In this document: positions 12,207 through 21,786 of the stretch, one piece after another | Layout of the letters: each line of letters opens with the position of its first letter | Position numbering within the stretch: the stretch's first letter is position 1 | Source: Clonostachys chloroleuca | Lineage: Eukaryota; Ascomycota; Sordariomycetes; Hypocreales; Bionectriaceae | Assembly (NCBI GenBank): GCA_037952775.1 | Contig: JBANAY010000003.1 | Location: 31,434,001 to 31,498,000 of the forward strand | Length of the DNA stretch: 64,000 nucleotides | Direction of reading: 5' to 3' | The notes under the pieces: model-generated | Seen by the model: the letters and a program-made list of their open reading frames with translations, nothing else | Databases searched by the model: none | Told to the model about the DNA's origin: nothing | Translations under genes and position numbers: made by a program

Positions 12207-15138
12207 ATGACAGTTTCTCTTGTTATGTCTCAATCGGCCAATATGCCAAGTGCCAAGCCAACAGAAATCGACGAGGTTCACTCGCTCTCTAGGTACTGTT
12301 TTCCTTGCTTTCATGTTTCGTTTCTGCTCTTCCTTCCAAGACATCCTCTCGACAATCACTTCCCATGGACACCTGGACCTCAGATTCTCTACCCTCCCCA
12401 AGGACTTCATTCTCTCTACTGGACCATGGACCTGCCTATTCTCGGACCGTTCTCTCTCATTTTGGATCTTTGGAGCATGTCCTAGCCGGGCAATGCGCAA
12501 TACAATAATCATTGCACACAATAAAAAAGCGGGCATGTCAACCCGTGGTATGTATCACCCAAACTACAGATTTCAAAAAAGAAACAGTCTTTAGAATCTC
12601 ATAGGACCTCAATACATCCAAGGATTTGATTCAGGAACAACCCCAGATGCCAATGGATCCCATTTGTCTGGATTTCTTCATGGAACGAGGAGGCCCCCCT
12701 TTGAGAGGAACCGCGCTGCCAGACTACACAATCCAGGATATGGTTTTGGATCCTCCATTTGCAACATGTCTTAGACAGCCATCGACCACCACTGCCACTT
12801 GATCAACAACTCCAACAATACTGGAACCCAGATTTAGGAAACGTAGCACGACACTGGACTGATCACCGACATGAGCCTTGACCACTTGGAGAACGCCACA
12901 CACCTGTTGCCATTGACCACTGCCGCCACTTCCTGAATTCGACAATCCAGGGAACTTGAATCGTCACCTGGCCCTAGATAGAGACGACATTGGTTCCCTA
13001 CCCTATAGAGCTTCACCTTGTATGCTTCGACAACTCCCAATGCCATGGATAACAACAACTCTTCTTGCCATACTACTGGAGTCCCACCTGGATCATCTCG
13101 CCAACCTACACGTTACACATGTTGATTAATTTGTCAACAATGGAGCCACACCAATTGCCATCTCATAGGACCAACAACACCAGTCACTGGCCCAAGTGGA
13201 AGTAGATGCCATGGATACTCTGGACTTCGTTTTGTTTTGTTTTGTCTTGCTTGAGTTTCTTTTTGCTTTGCAACTCTTGCATTTCATATGGCTGGTTTGT
13301 GATAGATACCTCAACCCCCTCCCAGTAGATGCAGGAAGACTAACCACGAGCCCAGATCAAAGTTGATGCACGCCTTGTTCTTTTGTCTTGTCACAATATC
13401 ATATGAACAGTGGAGAACAGTACACTAACCCAACACAGCGATTACAGCTACACACAGAACATGATGCCTCAATCAGGGCTATATTCTTTCCAAACAGAAC
13501 CCTCAGCAGACCTGCTGCCCGGGTCAACGTGGGGCACATCAGAAGGTGCACAGAACTTTCAAGATCTACCAGACTCTGAGTCTTGCCATTCAGGAGAAGC
13601 CGAGGAGTACATTGTCACATCAGGCCAGGCCACGCCCCGAGGAACCAGACTGGAGCGCTCTCATGCCAATGAGAACGCATGGGCTTCTGGCCTTACTCCC
13701 GTGATCCCTGGGGGACATGCCATGTCCCGGATCCCTTCAAATATGTCAAACGGATCCTCGCTGTCACATTCGTCAAGATTGTCCAGCTTGGATGTCAGAG
13801 GTAACGTTTCCACTTTCAGGAACGGATCACAACTCCCTGGCCCCTTGGTTGGAGTCGACACATCCTGCCTGTTCTTGGACACAGATGCCAGCCTCATGCC
13901 CCCTTCGGCATACTGGCCCACCTATGACCTGACCACTGGTTTGGAATCACAGTTCTCCCTTAGCACCAGTCCCACCATGCATGTTGTTCCTTCCCAGATG
14001 CAGTTTGGCCCTGACGCCAGTCTTCCTGATAACTCTTCCCCCGGATCTTGGAACAGCTTTTCCAGCTCCATCTCAAGGACATCTTCACCTGCCACTATTG
14101 ATGAGGCTTGGCTGCAGTCGGCTCACCGTCCCCTGAGCCCTCATTCATCACCTGAGCTTCCTTGCCAGTCCCCAAGGTATGTTGTGATATGTTCGGTTTG
14201 TTCTGTGATATTTCCCTTAATCGATGACTAACTTCTAGTAGCATTGGCATTAAGAATGAGATGCCTGAAGATTTGGTAGCTGCCATTCCCTCTCTTGGTG
14301 AGAACCTCGGCCTGCCTGCCGCTTTTGGACCCCGCCGGGATGGCGAGACTGCCCGGAACCATGAATTGTATAAGAACGCCACCCCCAAGGAGGATGGTCT
14401 CTACCACTGCCCCTGGGAAGGTGAGACTTGCTGCAACCACCGCCCTGAGAAGCTCAAGTGCAACTATGAGTATGTCGACCCATACAATTTCCTCCTACTC
14501 CTCCTCCCGACTAATAGAGTTCTTGCTAACTGAATCAGCAAATTCGTGGACTCCCACCTGAAGCCCTACCGCTGCAAGGCCGAGGCCTGCGAGGGTGCCC
14601 GGTTCTCTTCCACCGCTTGCTTGCTTCGCCACGAGCGTGAGGCTCATGGTCTCCATGGCCATGGTGACAAGCCCTTCCTGTGCCAGTATGAAGGTTGCGA
14701 GCGCGGTGTTCCTGGAAACGGCTTCCCCCGCCAGTGGAACCTCAAGGACCACATGAAGCGTGTGCACAACGACCACGGCAGTGCTGGTGGATCTCCCCTT
14801 CCACTGCTGCACCGCAATCCACCAAGGGCCGCAAGAGAAAGACCGACAGCTCAGAGCCCCAGGGAGTCAGCCGCAAGGCCTCCCAGAAGAGCATCCCCCC
14901 CAAGGAAAAGGTCCCTGCCGCCAAGCCACTGATTGAGGAGTGGCTCGAACATCGAAAGGCTGTCGAGGACCTCCTTCGAACCCTGGAGAAGCCCGAGGAT
15001 GCCAACAACCTTAGCCAGATCGGAGAGATCCAGAAGCGACTGAACACCATGGGCCAGATGGCCTCCAAGGCCAGTGGAATCCCCACACAGGACATCATCC
15101 CTGTCGCCCATGTCCAATTCACCTCCACCAGCGGTTGA
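12207..15138 (+). CDS. C2H2 zinc-finger transcription factor, frame broken at 14795-14798
   Basis: Probable nuclear DNA-binding regulator. The secure exons are 13439..14176, 14239..14469 and 14539..15138. The N-terminal two thirds is Ser/Pro-rich and low in structure. The DNA-binding region has a Cys/His-rich lead-in (YHCPWEGETCCNHRPEKLKC), a finger C-x4-C-x13-H-x4-H in the segment starting YRCKAEAC, and a second, C-x4-C-x17-H-x4-H, in FLCQYEGC to HMKRVH. After HMKRVHNDHG the frame must shift at a C4 run to reach a basic GRKRKTD stretch and a coiled-coil-like tail (EEWLEHRKAVEDLLRTLEK) ending at 15138. A first coding exon 12207..12292 (starting MTVSLVMSQS) is proposed because its donor phase matches an acceptor at 13438 that has CTAAC just upstream. 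Without it the start would be ATG 13461. Full length would be about 551 aa. Confidence 0.8.
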
Positions 15139-16430
15139 AAGGTCCAGCCGGACGAGGGATGGGATTATACAGAGTACAGGCCTTGAGGCCTGACCAGGGT
15201 CACCGCGCGGACCACGCCGCCCCGTGGCGAAAGCATGTGTTGGATGCTAGTGTATCCAGCATACGACGCCAGGAGTCGGGGCAGAGAGGCATTCACGGTC
15301 ACCCACACTTGTAGCTCGGCACGGTACTTCTTGAAGCATGCCAGCTTTGGCGAAATTTGCTCGAATACCAAGCTGGGGTACCTGGGAGACTTGGGGAGCA
15401 GCTGAGCACATGTCATAGCTTCGCTGCTTGCGCCACACTCCCAGTACGGAATGAGATTAAGTCTGGAGTCATCAGATTCCCTTCGCCATTCCACCGGAGG
15501 TTCAACAGTTCTAGCATCCCGCAGAGGGTTAGCTGAACAATTAGCATGATACGATTTTCTTTGTAGATGGATTATTTAAACCCCAGTTGGGTTGATAACG
15601 GATTACAATAACAGACAAAAGGACTCTCGTTAGTCACTTGAACAGAAACACAGTATTCTCTTTGTTGGATAGTCTTATTTAGTTAGTCAATTGCATTTTT
15701 GCTCTTTGCCTAAAAACATACGTTCCTATCGGTGAAAGTAGATGACCTAGATCTTTCTTGGTAAGAGGACGACTCAATGTTTCAGAGTAACGAGCCATCT
15801 TCCTCCACCGCCCCTCGTGCATGCATTGATACCACTGCGGGGGCTGTTACCGTGCATGGCATCTACACTCTGTTGCATCGATGCTCTGTCGTTGACCGCT
15901 CCAATCCGCTTCATGGTAGCCCTGGCAAAGTGACTCTACAATATAGGAAACTAGTCTAGGCTCGGCTATGCCAACTCACTAACCTCGGACGGGAGGGCTG
16001 CACGATGGGAAGATCCGGGTGTGGTGTTGAATCGGTCGAGTGGCTGAAACCAGAGCTGGCACACCAAAACTCTTGTCGTGTAAGCCATGGAGCTGGGGTG
16101 CTTTGGATGGGATTAAAAAAATACTGATAAAAAAAAAGGGGTGATCTTATGATAACGGCCTGGATACCCTGCATGTCATTCGGTCAATTGTTTGATATTA
16201 GGTCGAGATCCAATCTCGGTGGCACGTTTTCTGTCGCCCTCTTGTCGGCCCATGGCGCCAGTCTCAATGTGGGGGCCCAGGACCAGTAATTGCCATCACC
16301 TGTTTTTACCCCTCCATGGCCAGGTCCCCTCCATAGCTCTTCGCGTCAATAAAGAACACCAACTCCTGGCTCCATCCGTTCTAGCATCCTATTCCCTTCA
16401 AACCACATCACCACTGCAAATACCATCACA
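15139..16430. other. Intergenic region before triosephosphate isomerase
   Basis: 1.3 kb holding the 3' UTR of the C2H2 gene and the TPI promoter. A minus-strand open frame (15165-15494, 109 codons) has no recognisable feature. The last 100 bases are CT- and CA-rich, ending in a CATCACA leader just before the TPI start, typical of strongly expressed fungal glycolytic genes. Confidence 0.5.
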
Positions 16431-17446
16431 ATGGCTCGCAAATTCTTCGTCGGCGGCAACTTCAAGATGTAAGTTGGCTGTATTTCAGCCGCCCGCAGCC
16501 GTTGAAGCTGCCGGTTGCTGGACCCCTCAAAACGGCGCATCCACAGTAGCATGAAGCTCGCCATCAACGGTCCAGCACTGACATCTGTCTAATTCTAGGA
16601 ACGGGACTCTCTCGTCCATCAAGGAGATTGTCGAGAACCTGAACAAGTCCGAGCTTGACTCCAATGTCGGTTAGTCGAGCCTTCTCCCGCCCAATCCCAC
16701 CTCCCCGAACCATCTGCTCCAGAGCTAACCAGCGCGACATTATAGAGGTTGTCATCTCCCCCCATCCCTGTACCTGCTCCCCACCCGCGAGCACCTCAGG
16801 AAGGAGATTGAGGTTGCCGCCCAGAACGTCTTCGACAAGCCCAACGGTGCCTTCACCGGCGAGATCTCCGTCTCCCAGCTCAAGGACAGCAACATCACTT
16901 GGACCATCCTCGGCCACTCTGAGCGCCGCACCATCCTTGGCGAGTCGGACGAGGTTGTCTCCACCAAGACCAAGTACGCCACCGACAACGGCCTCGGCGT
17001 GATCTGGTGCTGCGGCGAGAGCCTCGAGGAGCGCGAGGCTGGCAACACCATCAGCGTCATCACCAAGCAGCTCGACTCCCTCAAGTCCAAGAACCCCGAC
17101 TGGAGCAAGATCGTCATCGCCTACGAGCCCATCTGGGCCATCGGCACCGGCAAGGTCGCCACCACCCAGCAGGCCCAGGACGTGCACAAGGCCATCCGCG
17201 ACTGGCTTAAGGGCGTCAGCGACAAGGTCTCCGACGAGACCCGCATCCTCTACGGCGGCAGCGTCAACGAGAGCAACTGCGGCGAGCTGAGCAAGCAGCC
17301 CGATATCGATGGCTTCCTCGTTGGTGGTGCCTCTCTTAAGCCTGCCTGTAAGAATTTCCCCTTTGGTCTTGTAGATACGTTTGAACGTTGTGATACGGAA
17401 GCTAACCATAACTGCAGTCGTCAAAATCATCAACTGCCACCAGTAA
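16431..17446 (+). CDS. tpiA: Triosephosphate isomerase, frame broken at a C6 run
   Basis: Glycolytic enzyme interconverting dihydroxyacetone phosphate and glyceraldehyde 3-phosphate; cytosolic homodimer of TIM barrels. Exons are 16431..16468, 16599..16669, 16746..17347 and 17418..17446. All signature elements are present: catalytic Lys in GGNFKMNG, the catalytic His in LGHSERR, the active-site Glu and loop 6 in AYEPIWAIGTGK, and the phosphate-binding LYGGSVN and LVGGASL. The reading frame enters exon 3 as EVVIS and must shift by one missing base at the C6 run 16758-16763 to continue as PPSLYLLPTREHL. With that base, length is 246 aa, normal for the family. The enzyme is normally essential for glycolytic growth, so a real null is unlikely and a sequencing or assembly error is favoured. 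The codons are strongly C-ending, as in highly expressed genes. Confidence 0.95.
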
Positions 17447-17764
17447 ATGGATACTGCCCTGTACCGGGCCATAGAAGGATAACAAAGAAAAAGGGTAAAT
17501 GCCATGCCCAAGCCTAATACACATGGTGATGAAGTGAAATATAAAATAAAAAAATTACCATCTCCACCTAAGAGGCTCCAGTATCATTGCTTGACATGTG
17601 CTCCTAATAGTAGGCTCGATACCTTCCTATTGCTGTTCTCTCGTTCCCGTTGAAAGTGACATGATGGATAAATATTGTTCCATTTTGAATATCGTGATAT
17701 ATCATTGTTGTTACAAGTAACAGTTCAAGCCGCTCATTTGGTAATATACATAAAATGCTCCCAT
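17447..17764. other. Convergent 3' region between TPI and mL43
   Basis: 318 bp of AT-rich sequence shared by two converging 3' ends. It contains the minus-strand TGTATATTA element described separately. No other feature was seen. Confidence 0.5.
17742..17750 (-). promoter_or_regulatory. Puf4-type element TGTATATTA downstream of mL43
   Basis: On the minus strand the bases read TGTATATTA, starting 14 nt past the mL43 stop, so inside its 3' UTR. UGUAUAUUA is the known yeast Puf4-class recognition sequence, and PUF proteins bind nuclear-encoded mitochondrial mRNAs in fungi. The match is exact, but chance remains possible in AT-rich sequence. Confidence 0.4.
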
Positions 17765-18297
17765 CTACACAATCATGCCCTTGCCGTGATATGGAGACCA
17801 GATGCCTCTGACACTGGGCTTAGTGCTCGTCACCGCCTTATTGGTACGCTTCAGCTTCTCTCCGCTCGCGTCTCGTAATAACTCCAGCTTCTCGAGGATT
17901 TCATATGGTGATAAGTTTCGTACGCAGATTGGTTTCGTTCGGCCGTTGATGTAGTGGCCGGTAATGACGGGGTGCTTGCCGGGTCGAGGAGAGATGGAAA
18001 ACTCGACCTGGGGGTTCGCGGCGGCGAATTTCGGGAGGAGAGACTTGATGAAGCCGCTGAGAACTGGTTAGATAAATGGATATCGAGAAAGATCTTTAGT
18101 AGACCTACTTCATGCCCTTGGAGCTGCCGGCCCAGTCGCAGTAGTGAAATTCTAATTTCTTGCACTGAAGGATGAATGCGCCGAGGCCATTCTATGGGCA
18201 ATTGAGTAATTAGTATGAAGAGATTGGCTGTGGGAGGGATATATGAGATACATACCTTGCCACCACTAGGGATGGCTCTGAGAGCCTTCACTGTCAT
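17765..18297 (-). CDS. MRPL51: Mitochondrial large-subunit ribosomal protein mL43 (MRPL51 type)
   Basis: Structural protein of the mitochondrial 54S subunit, with the L51/S25/CI-B8 thioredoxin-like fold. Exons, in reading order, are 18256..18297, 18109..18191 and 17765..18056, with introns of 64 and 52 nt, giving 138 aa. Diagnostic stretches are GLGAFILQCKKLEFHYCDW near the N-terminus, then NPQVEFSISPRPGKHPVI and ITGHYINGRTKPICVRNL, with a basic C-terminus. There is no long presequence, as is usual for this protein. It is convergent with TPI and divergent from U1-70K. Confidence 0.95.
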
Positions 18298-18558
18298 TGT
18301 GAATAAATCGATGGCAATTAATATCCTGGAGCTTCCTTAAGTTCGTAGTCGGGAGGATGAGGCACCGGAAAAAAGCGTGTTGGGAAGTGCGGCAAAACCC
18401 CGGCAAACTGTCACGCACGCATCCAGTTCGCGGCGCAGGAAACCTTCGAGTCGAAACTAGCTGTTCTCACCCTTTACTCAACCCATCTCTCTGCACCAGC
18501 ACAAAACCCCCATTTCGATCACAGCCATCGCCGGGATCCCACAAACAACTTCGGCGCG
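18298..18558. promoter_or_regulatory. Compact bidirectional promoter (mL43 / U1-70K)
   Basis: Only 261 bp separate the two start codons, so both genes must share this promoter and both 5' UTRs must be short. The side near U1-70K is CA- and CT-rich (CTGTTCTCACCCTTTACTCA). No TATA box is evident. Confidence 0.6.
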
Positions 18559-20134
18559 ATGACAGACAAGCTCCCGCCTAACTTGCTGGCGCTTTTCGCA
18601 CCACGTCCGCCGCTGCGCTGGCTCGAGCATCCCGACCACGCGCCTGAGCGTCGCAGGACAGCTCCCATTGACGGCGTCGCAGCTTTCCTCCCCGAGCTGC
18701 AGCACTACAAGGAGACCGATAAGTACGAGCCGACGGAGAGTTGGCTGCAGGCGCGCGACCGCAAAAAGCGCGAGAAGAACGAAGCTGTCCAGGAGCTGAT
18801 CAGGGAGGGTCCTAAGAATTGTGCGATTTCCCCATACCCCCCAGCTGAACTTGTGCAGGAACGCATCTAACATGTTTCTCTTGCCATCTACAGATAAACC
18901 TAATGAGGACCCCAATATCCGCGGCGACGCCTTTAAAACTATGATTGTGGCCCGCTTGAGCTACGAGGCCGATGAGCGAGACTTGGAACGCGAATTCGGG
19001 CGGTTCGGTCCCATCGAGCGCGTATGAGTTAAAAATCGATCCTTCATTGGCAGCCTTTTACTAACATTCAATAGATTCGTATTGTGAAAGACAGCCACAC
19101 CCACGAAAAGCCAAATAAGAAGAAGAAGCCGCACCGAGGATACGTTTGTTGTTTTCGAAAGAGAAAAGGATATGAGAGGTAATTCCCCCCGCAACCAACC
19201 TTTGATTTTGTTTTGTCGCGTCTTTTCTGCCTGTTGGTGAAAAGAAAATCAAGTACAAAGCGTACACGATTTTTGGAGCTGTGGCCCTCAAGCTTGCCCT
19301 CTCCTGGATTTTGTACGGTTGCGAGACACAATAGGGCCCTCAAGCTTGCCCGTCTCCGTTGTAGATGATTCCTCTTCACTTATCTCCCAAGCCAAAATGT
19401 ACCGGGTTTCATCATGGTAAGATTTACTGACACGCGCCTACTTGGCGCAACCGTGGATAGCTGCCATCGATTCTTGCGATGGTATTCGAATCAAAGACCG
19501 ACACATCAAGGTCGATGTAGAGCGAGGGCGAACTGTGCGTGGCTGGAAGCCTCGCCGACTCGGTGGAGGCCTTGGAGGCCGTGGCTACACCAAGGCTATG
19601 CCATCTCGCCTCATGGGACCTGGTGGGTTTGGCGGTGGGTATCGTGGCGGTTACAAGGGCTTCGATGGTGGCCGCAGTCGCGGTGGTTTCCGAGGTGGCT
19701 TTGGAGGACGTGGAGGTGGATTCAGAGGCGGCGACTCCGGGCCCCGTGGCGATCGAAATGGTTTCGGTGCTCCCAGCGGCGCTCCCTCAGGACCTGGTGG
19801 ATTTGATAGAAGAAATGGCGGCGACCGCAATTTCTCTGGTGGGTTTGAATCCCGAGGTGGACGCTCATATGACGACAGACCCAGAGATGGTGGACGAGAC
19901 GGCGGCCGAGATGGTCGTGATGGAGGCCGAGATGGAGGCCGCGACGGACGAGACGGAGGTCGACATCGGGATCGTGACGGCGGCCGTAGGACCGGCAGCA
20001 ACATGGAACCTATCGGCCGACGAGAGGGTGGGTATCGCGACCGGGACTACGACCGACCCCGTGAAGAGGATAACCGAAAGCGCGGATACGATGGAGGTGG
20101 CTATGAGGACCCTCGCAAATTGCGGAGGTACTAA
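18559..20134 (+). CDS. SNP1: U1 snRNP 70 kDa protein (U1-70K), 2-nt lesion in RNP1
   Basis: Core U1 snRNP protein that binds stem-loop I of U1 snRNA and helps define 5' splice sites in the nucleus. Exons are 18559..18820, 18894..19021, 19075..19178 and 19461..20134. The N-terminal U1-70K domain (about residues 1-95) includes [15 protein letters not shown] and [11 protein letters not shown]. The RRM follows, with RNP2 MIVARL and RNP1 HRGY..FVVFE. Then comes [20 protein letters not shown], a U1-70K signature, and an RGG- and [11 protein letters not shown] tail. At 19144 two bases appear to be missing: after RGY the frame shifts, and restoring two bases gives the expected Ala before FVVFE. Intron 3 is 282 nt, far longer than the other two (73 and 53), and contains a possible cassette exon. 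Identity is secure; the lesion is probably an assembly error. Confidence 0.93.
19283..19351 (+). repeat. Short direct repeat inside U1-70K intron 3
   Basis: GGCCCTCAAGCTTGCCC occurs at 19283-19299 and again at 19335-19351, 17 of 17 bases identical and 52 bases apart. It may be a local duplication that lengthened the intron. Confidence 0.8.
19365..19416 (+). other. Candidate cassette (poison) exon in U1-70K intron 3
   Basis: A 52-nt segment lies between a plausible acceptor (CCGTTGTAG, ending at 19364) and a strong donor (ATG|GTAAGA at 19417). The remaining downstream intron would be 44 nt with a TACTGAC branch-like site. Inclusion adds a number of bases not divisible by three, so exon 4 would be read in a Trp/Arg-rich frame that stops at 19806. 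This is inference from splice motifs only. Confidence 0.35.
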
Positions 20135-20917
20135 GAATCATCATCAGAATATCCGGTGGGTTCTTGGGTCTCCAGTACCCCTTCTTTTATCGTCCAGTGT
20201 CCCTTCTTCCCCCCAACAAAAGGGTAATCAAAAGGTCGTGCAAGCTACGACTACCAATGGATCAGAAGTCGACCTATTCTGGAAGACTGCACCCCGACTC
20301 AAGCACACCAGGTTGAAAAGCGATTATCCGAGCTGCATTTTCGGCAGCATCTCGATTCCTTCCTTCTCTCTTCCAATCAAACCGCAAGCGGTTTGATAGA
20401 TGGTTTGCCACTACTTCTTCTGTTTGACGCTCATGCTACAGACGAGATCTACATTAACAACACATCTGTAATGGAACCGGAATGGAAGGTAATTTCCTAG
20501 TCTTTGTGTATATTACTACGATTTGGACCGAGGGACCAACAACGTCTTTGGTTCTTCAAGTTCCGCAGCCCTTATGGTAAGCTAAGGGCGCGAAAGTTGC
20601 GGTTTGTTCGACTGTTTTACTTGCTAGGTATCTCTCCCGCAGCCCCAGCCATGGAAATGAACCGTGACGACACGGGCTGCCCTTCGGAGGTCAATGGAAT
20701 TTCTTTCTCCTTATGTGCATTCGTAAGACTTTTATGGTTGTATGTAGTTTGGTGAGGGAGACGCAGTGCCATTTCAAGCCTCTAGATCTACTGTGTGATG
20801 AATTGTCTTGTGCGTCCCAAGTACTTTTGTTCCCCGTCAACGCCATTCCCGATTTTCGCGCTGGTATAAGTCATGAAAAATAGTGTACCCTTAAACTGCA
20901 AAACATGTCTTGGTCCT
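20135..20917. other. Convergent 3' region between U1-70K and Mrt4
   Basis: 783 bp containing both 3' UTRs. The plus-strand open frame that continues to 20396 is an out-of-frame shadow of U1-70K. No other feature was seen. Confidence 0.5.
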
Positions 20918-21786
20918 TTATTCCTCCATTGCGCTGGGGTTGACTTCAGTCACGTCCCCAGTAGCCGAACTCCAGTATCTAAGCAACACCAATGTCAGTA
21001 TACCGCAGCAGAATGGCAGGCGAGAGATTGCCTTCACTTACGCTAGCACGTTCACCTTGAATTCGCTCAAGCAGACGCTAAACAGCTTGAGCAGCCTGGT
21101 CTGCCGCGAGTCGAGGATGTCGCCCTCCTTGCAGACGCTGTACGCCTCGCCCTCGCCGCTCTCATCGCCCAGCACGATCTTGCCCTTGACCATCTTTGTG
21201 GGGACGCCGAGCCTCCGCAGCTCGGGCTCGATGGAGTGCTCCATAGGCACGTCGTGCTCCGCGGGGACCTCGCCGGCGGTGCTGTAGACGACGCCCGCGG
21301 GGATGGAAAAGTCCCTGGAGGCGGGGACGCCCGCGCGGGCGAAGTCGATGGGGGCGTACGTGGAGAAGTAGTCGAGGATCTCCTGGGCCGGGCGGTTCGT
21401 GAGGATGAGGCCGACGGTGCCGGACAGGTACTTGGACAGGTCTTCGGTGCCGGGGGCGAGGGCGTCGGCTGCGTCGTGGCCGAGGGCCTTGGCCATGAGT
21501 TTTGTCTTGCCGAAGAAGATTCTGGGTGTATATGTGTTAGCCAATTGAGTTCCCTTTGCCTTGGTAGCTTCTGGGAGGTGGGGGTTTCCGCGCACCTGCA
21601 GTCGGAAAGTTCACGTCGCACGTCCTTGAGGTGGCTGTTGCGCATGTTGTCGACGCTGAAGACGAAGACGTGCTGGTACTCGGGGACGGCGTCGCGGATG
21701 TTCTGGAAGAGCTGCTCCTTCTGGTCGCGGTTCTTCTTGGAGACCTGGGTCATGTGCACGACCTTGGAGCGCTTTGACTTGGGCAT
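20918..21786 (-). CDS. MRT4: Ribosome assembly factor Mrt4
   Basis: Nucleolar paralogue of the stalk protein P0 (uL10) that holds its place on pre-60S particles until P0 replaces it. Exons, in reading order, are 21596..21786, 21042..21521 and 20918..20978, giving 243 aa, the usual length. The N-terminus [18 protein letters not shown] is typical of Mrt4, followed by [20 protein letters not shown] and, across the first junction, [15 protein letters not shown], the L10-type RNA-binding core. The second half ([20 protein letters not shown], then [15 protein letters not shown]) is the Mrt4 insertion domain. There is no acidic P-protein tail, as expected, which separates it from P0. Confidence 0.95.

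Noticed and set aside
16564..17511. 315-codon open frame antisense to TPI
   Set aside because: It mirrors the highly biased codons of TPI, which leave the opposite strand free of stops; it has Ala/Val/Leu/Gly-rich low complexity and no motif.
19414..19806. Trp/Arg-rich 130-codon frame over the U1-70K tail
   Set aside because: Out-of-frame reading of the Gly-rich RGG codons (GGT and GGC shifted to TGG). It matters only as the reading that the candidate poison exon would enter.
19900..19990. Tandem DNA repeat suggestive of a mobile or satellite element
   Set aside because: It encodes the RDGG repeats of the U1-70K tail and is ordinary coding low complexity.
19539..20396. 285-codon alternative frame over U1-70K exon 4
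   Set aside because: Shadow of the repetitive RGG/RDGG sequence with Val/Ala/Met-rich content and no motif.
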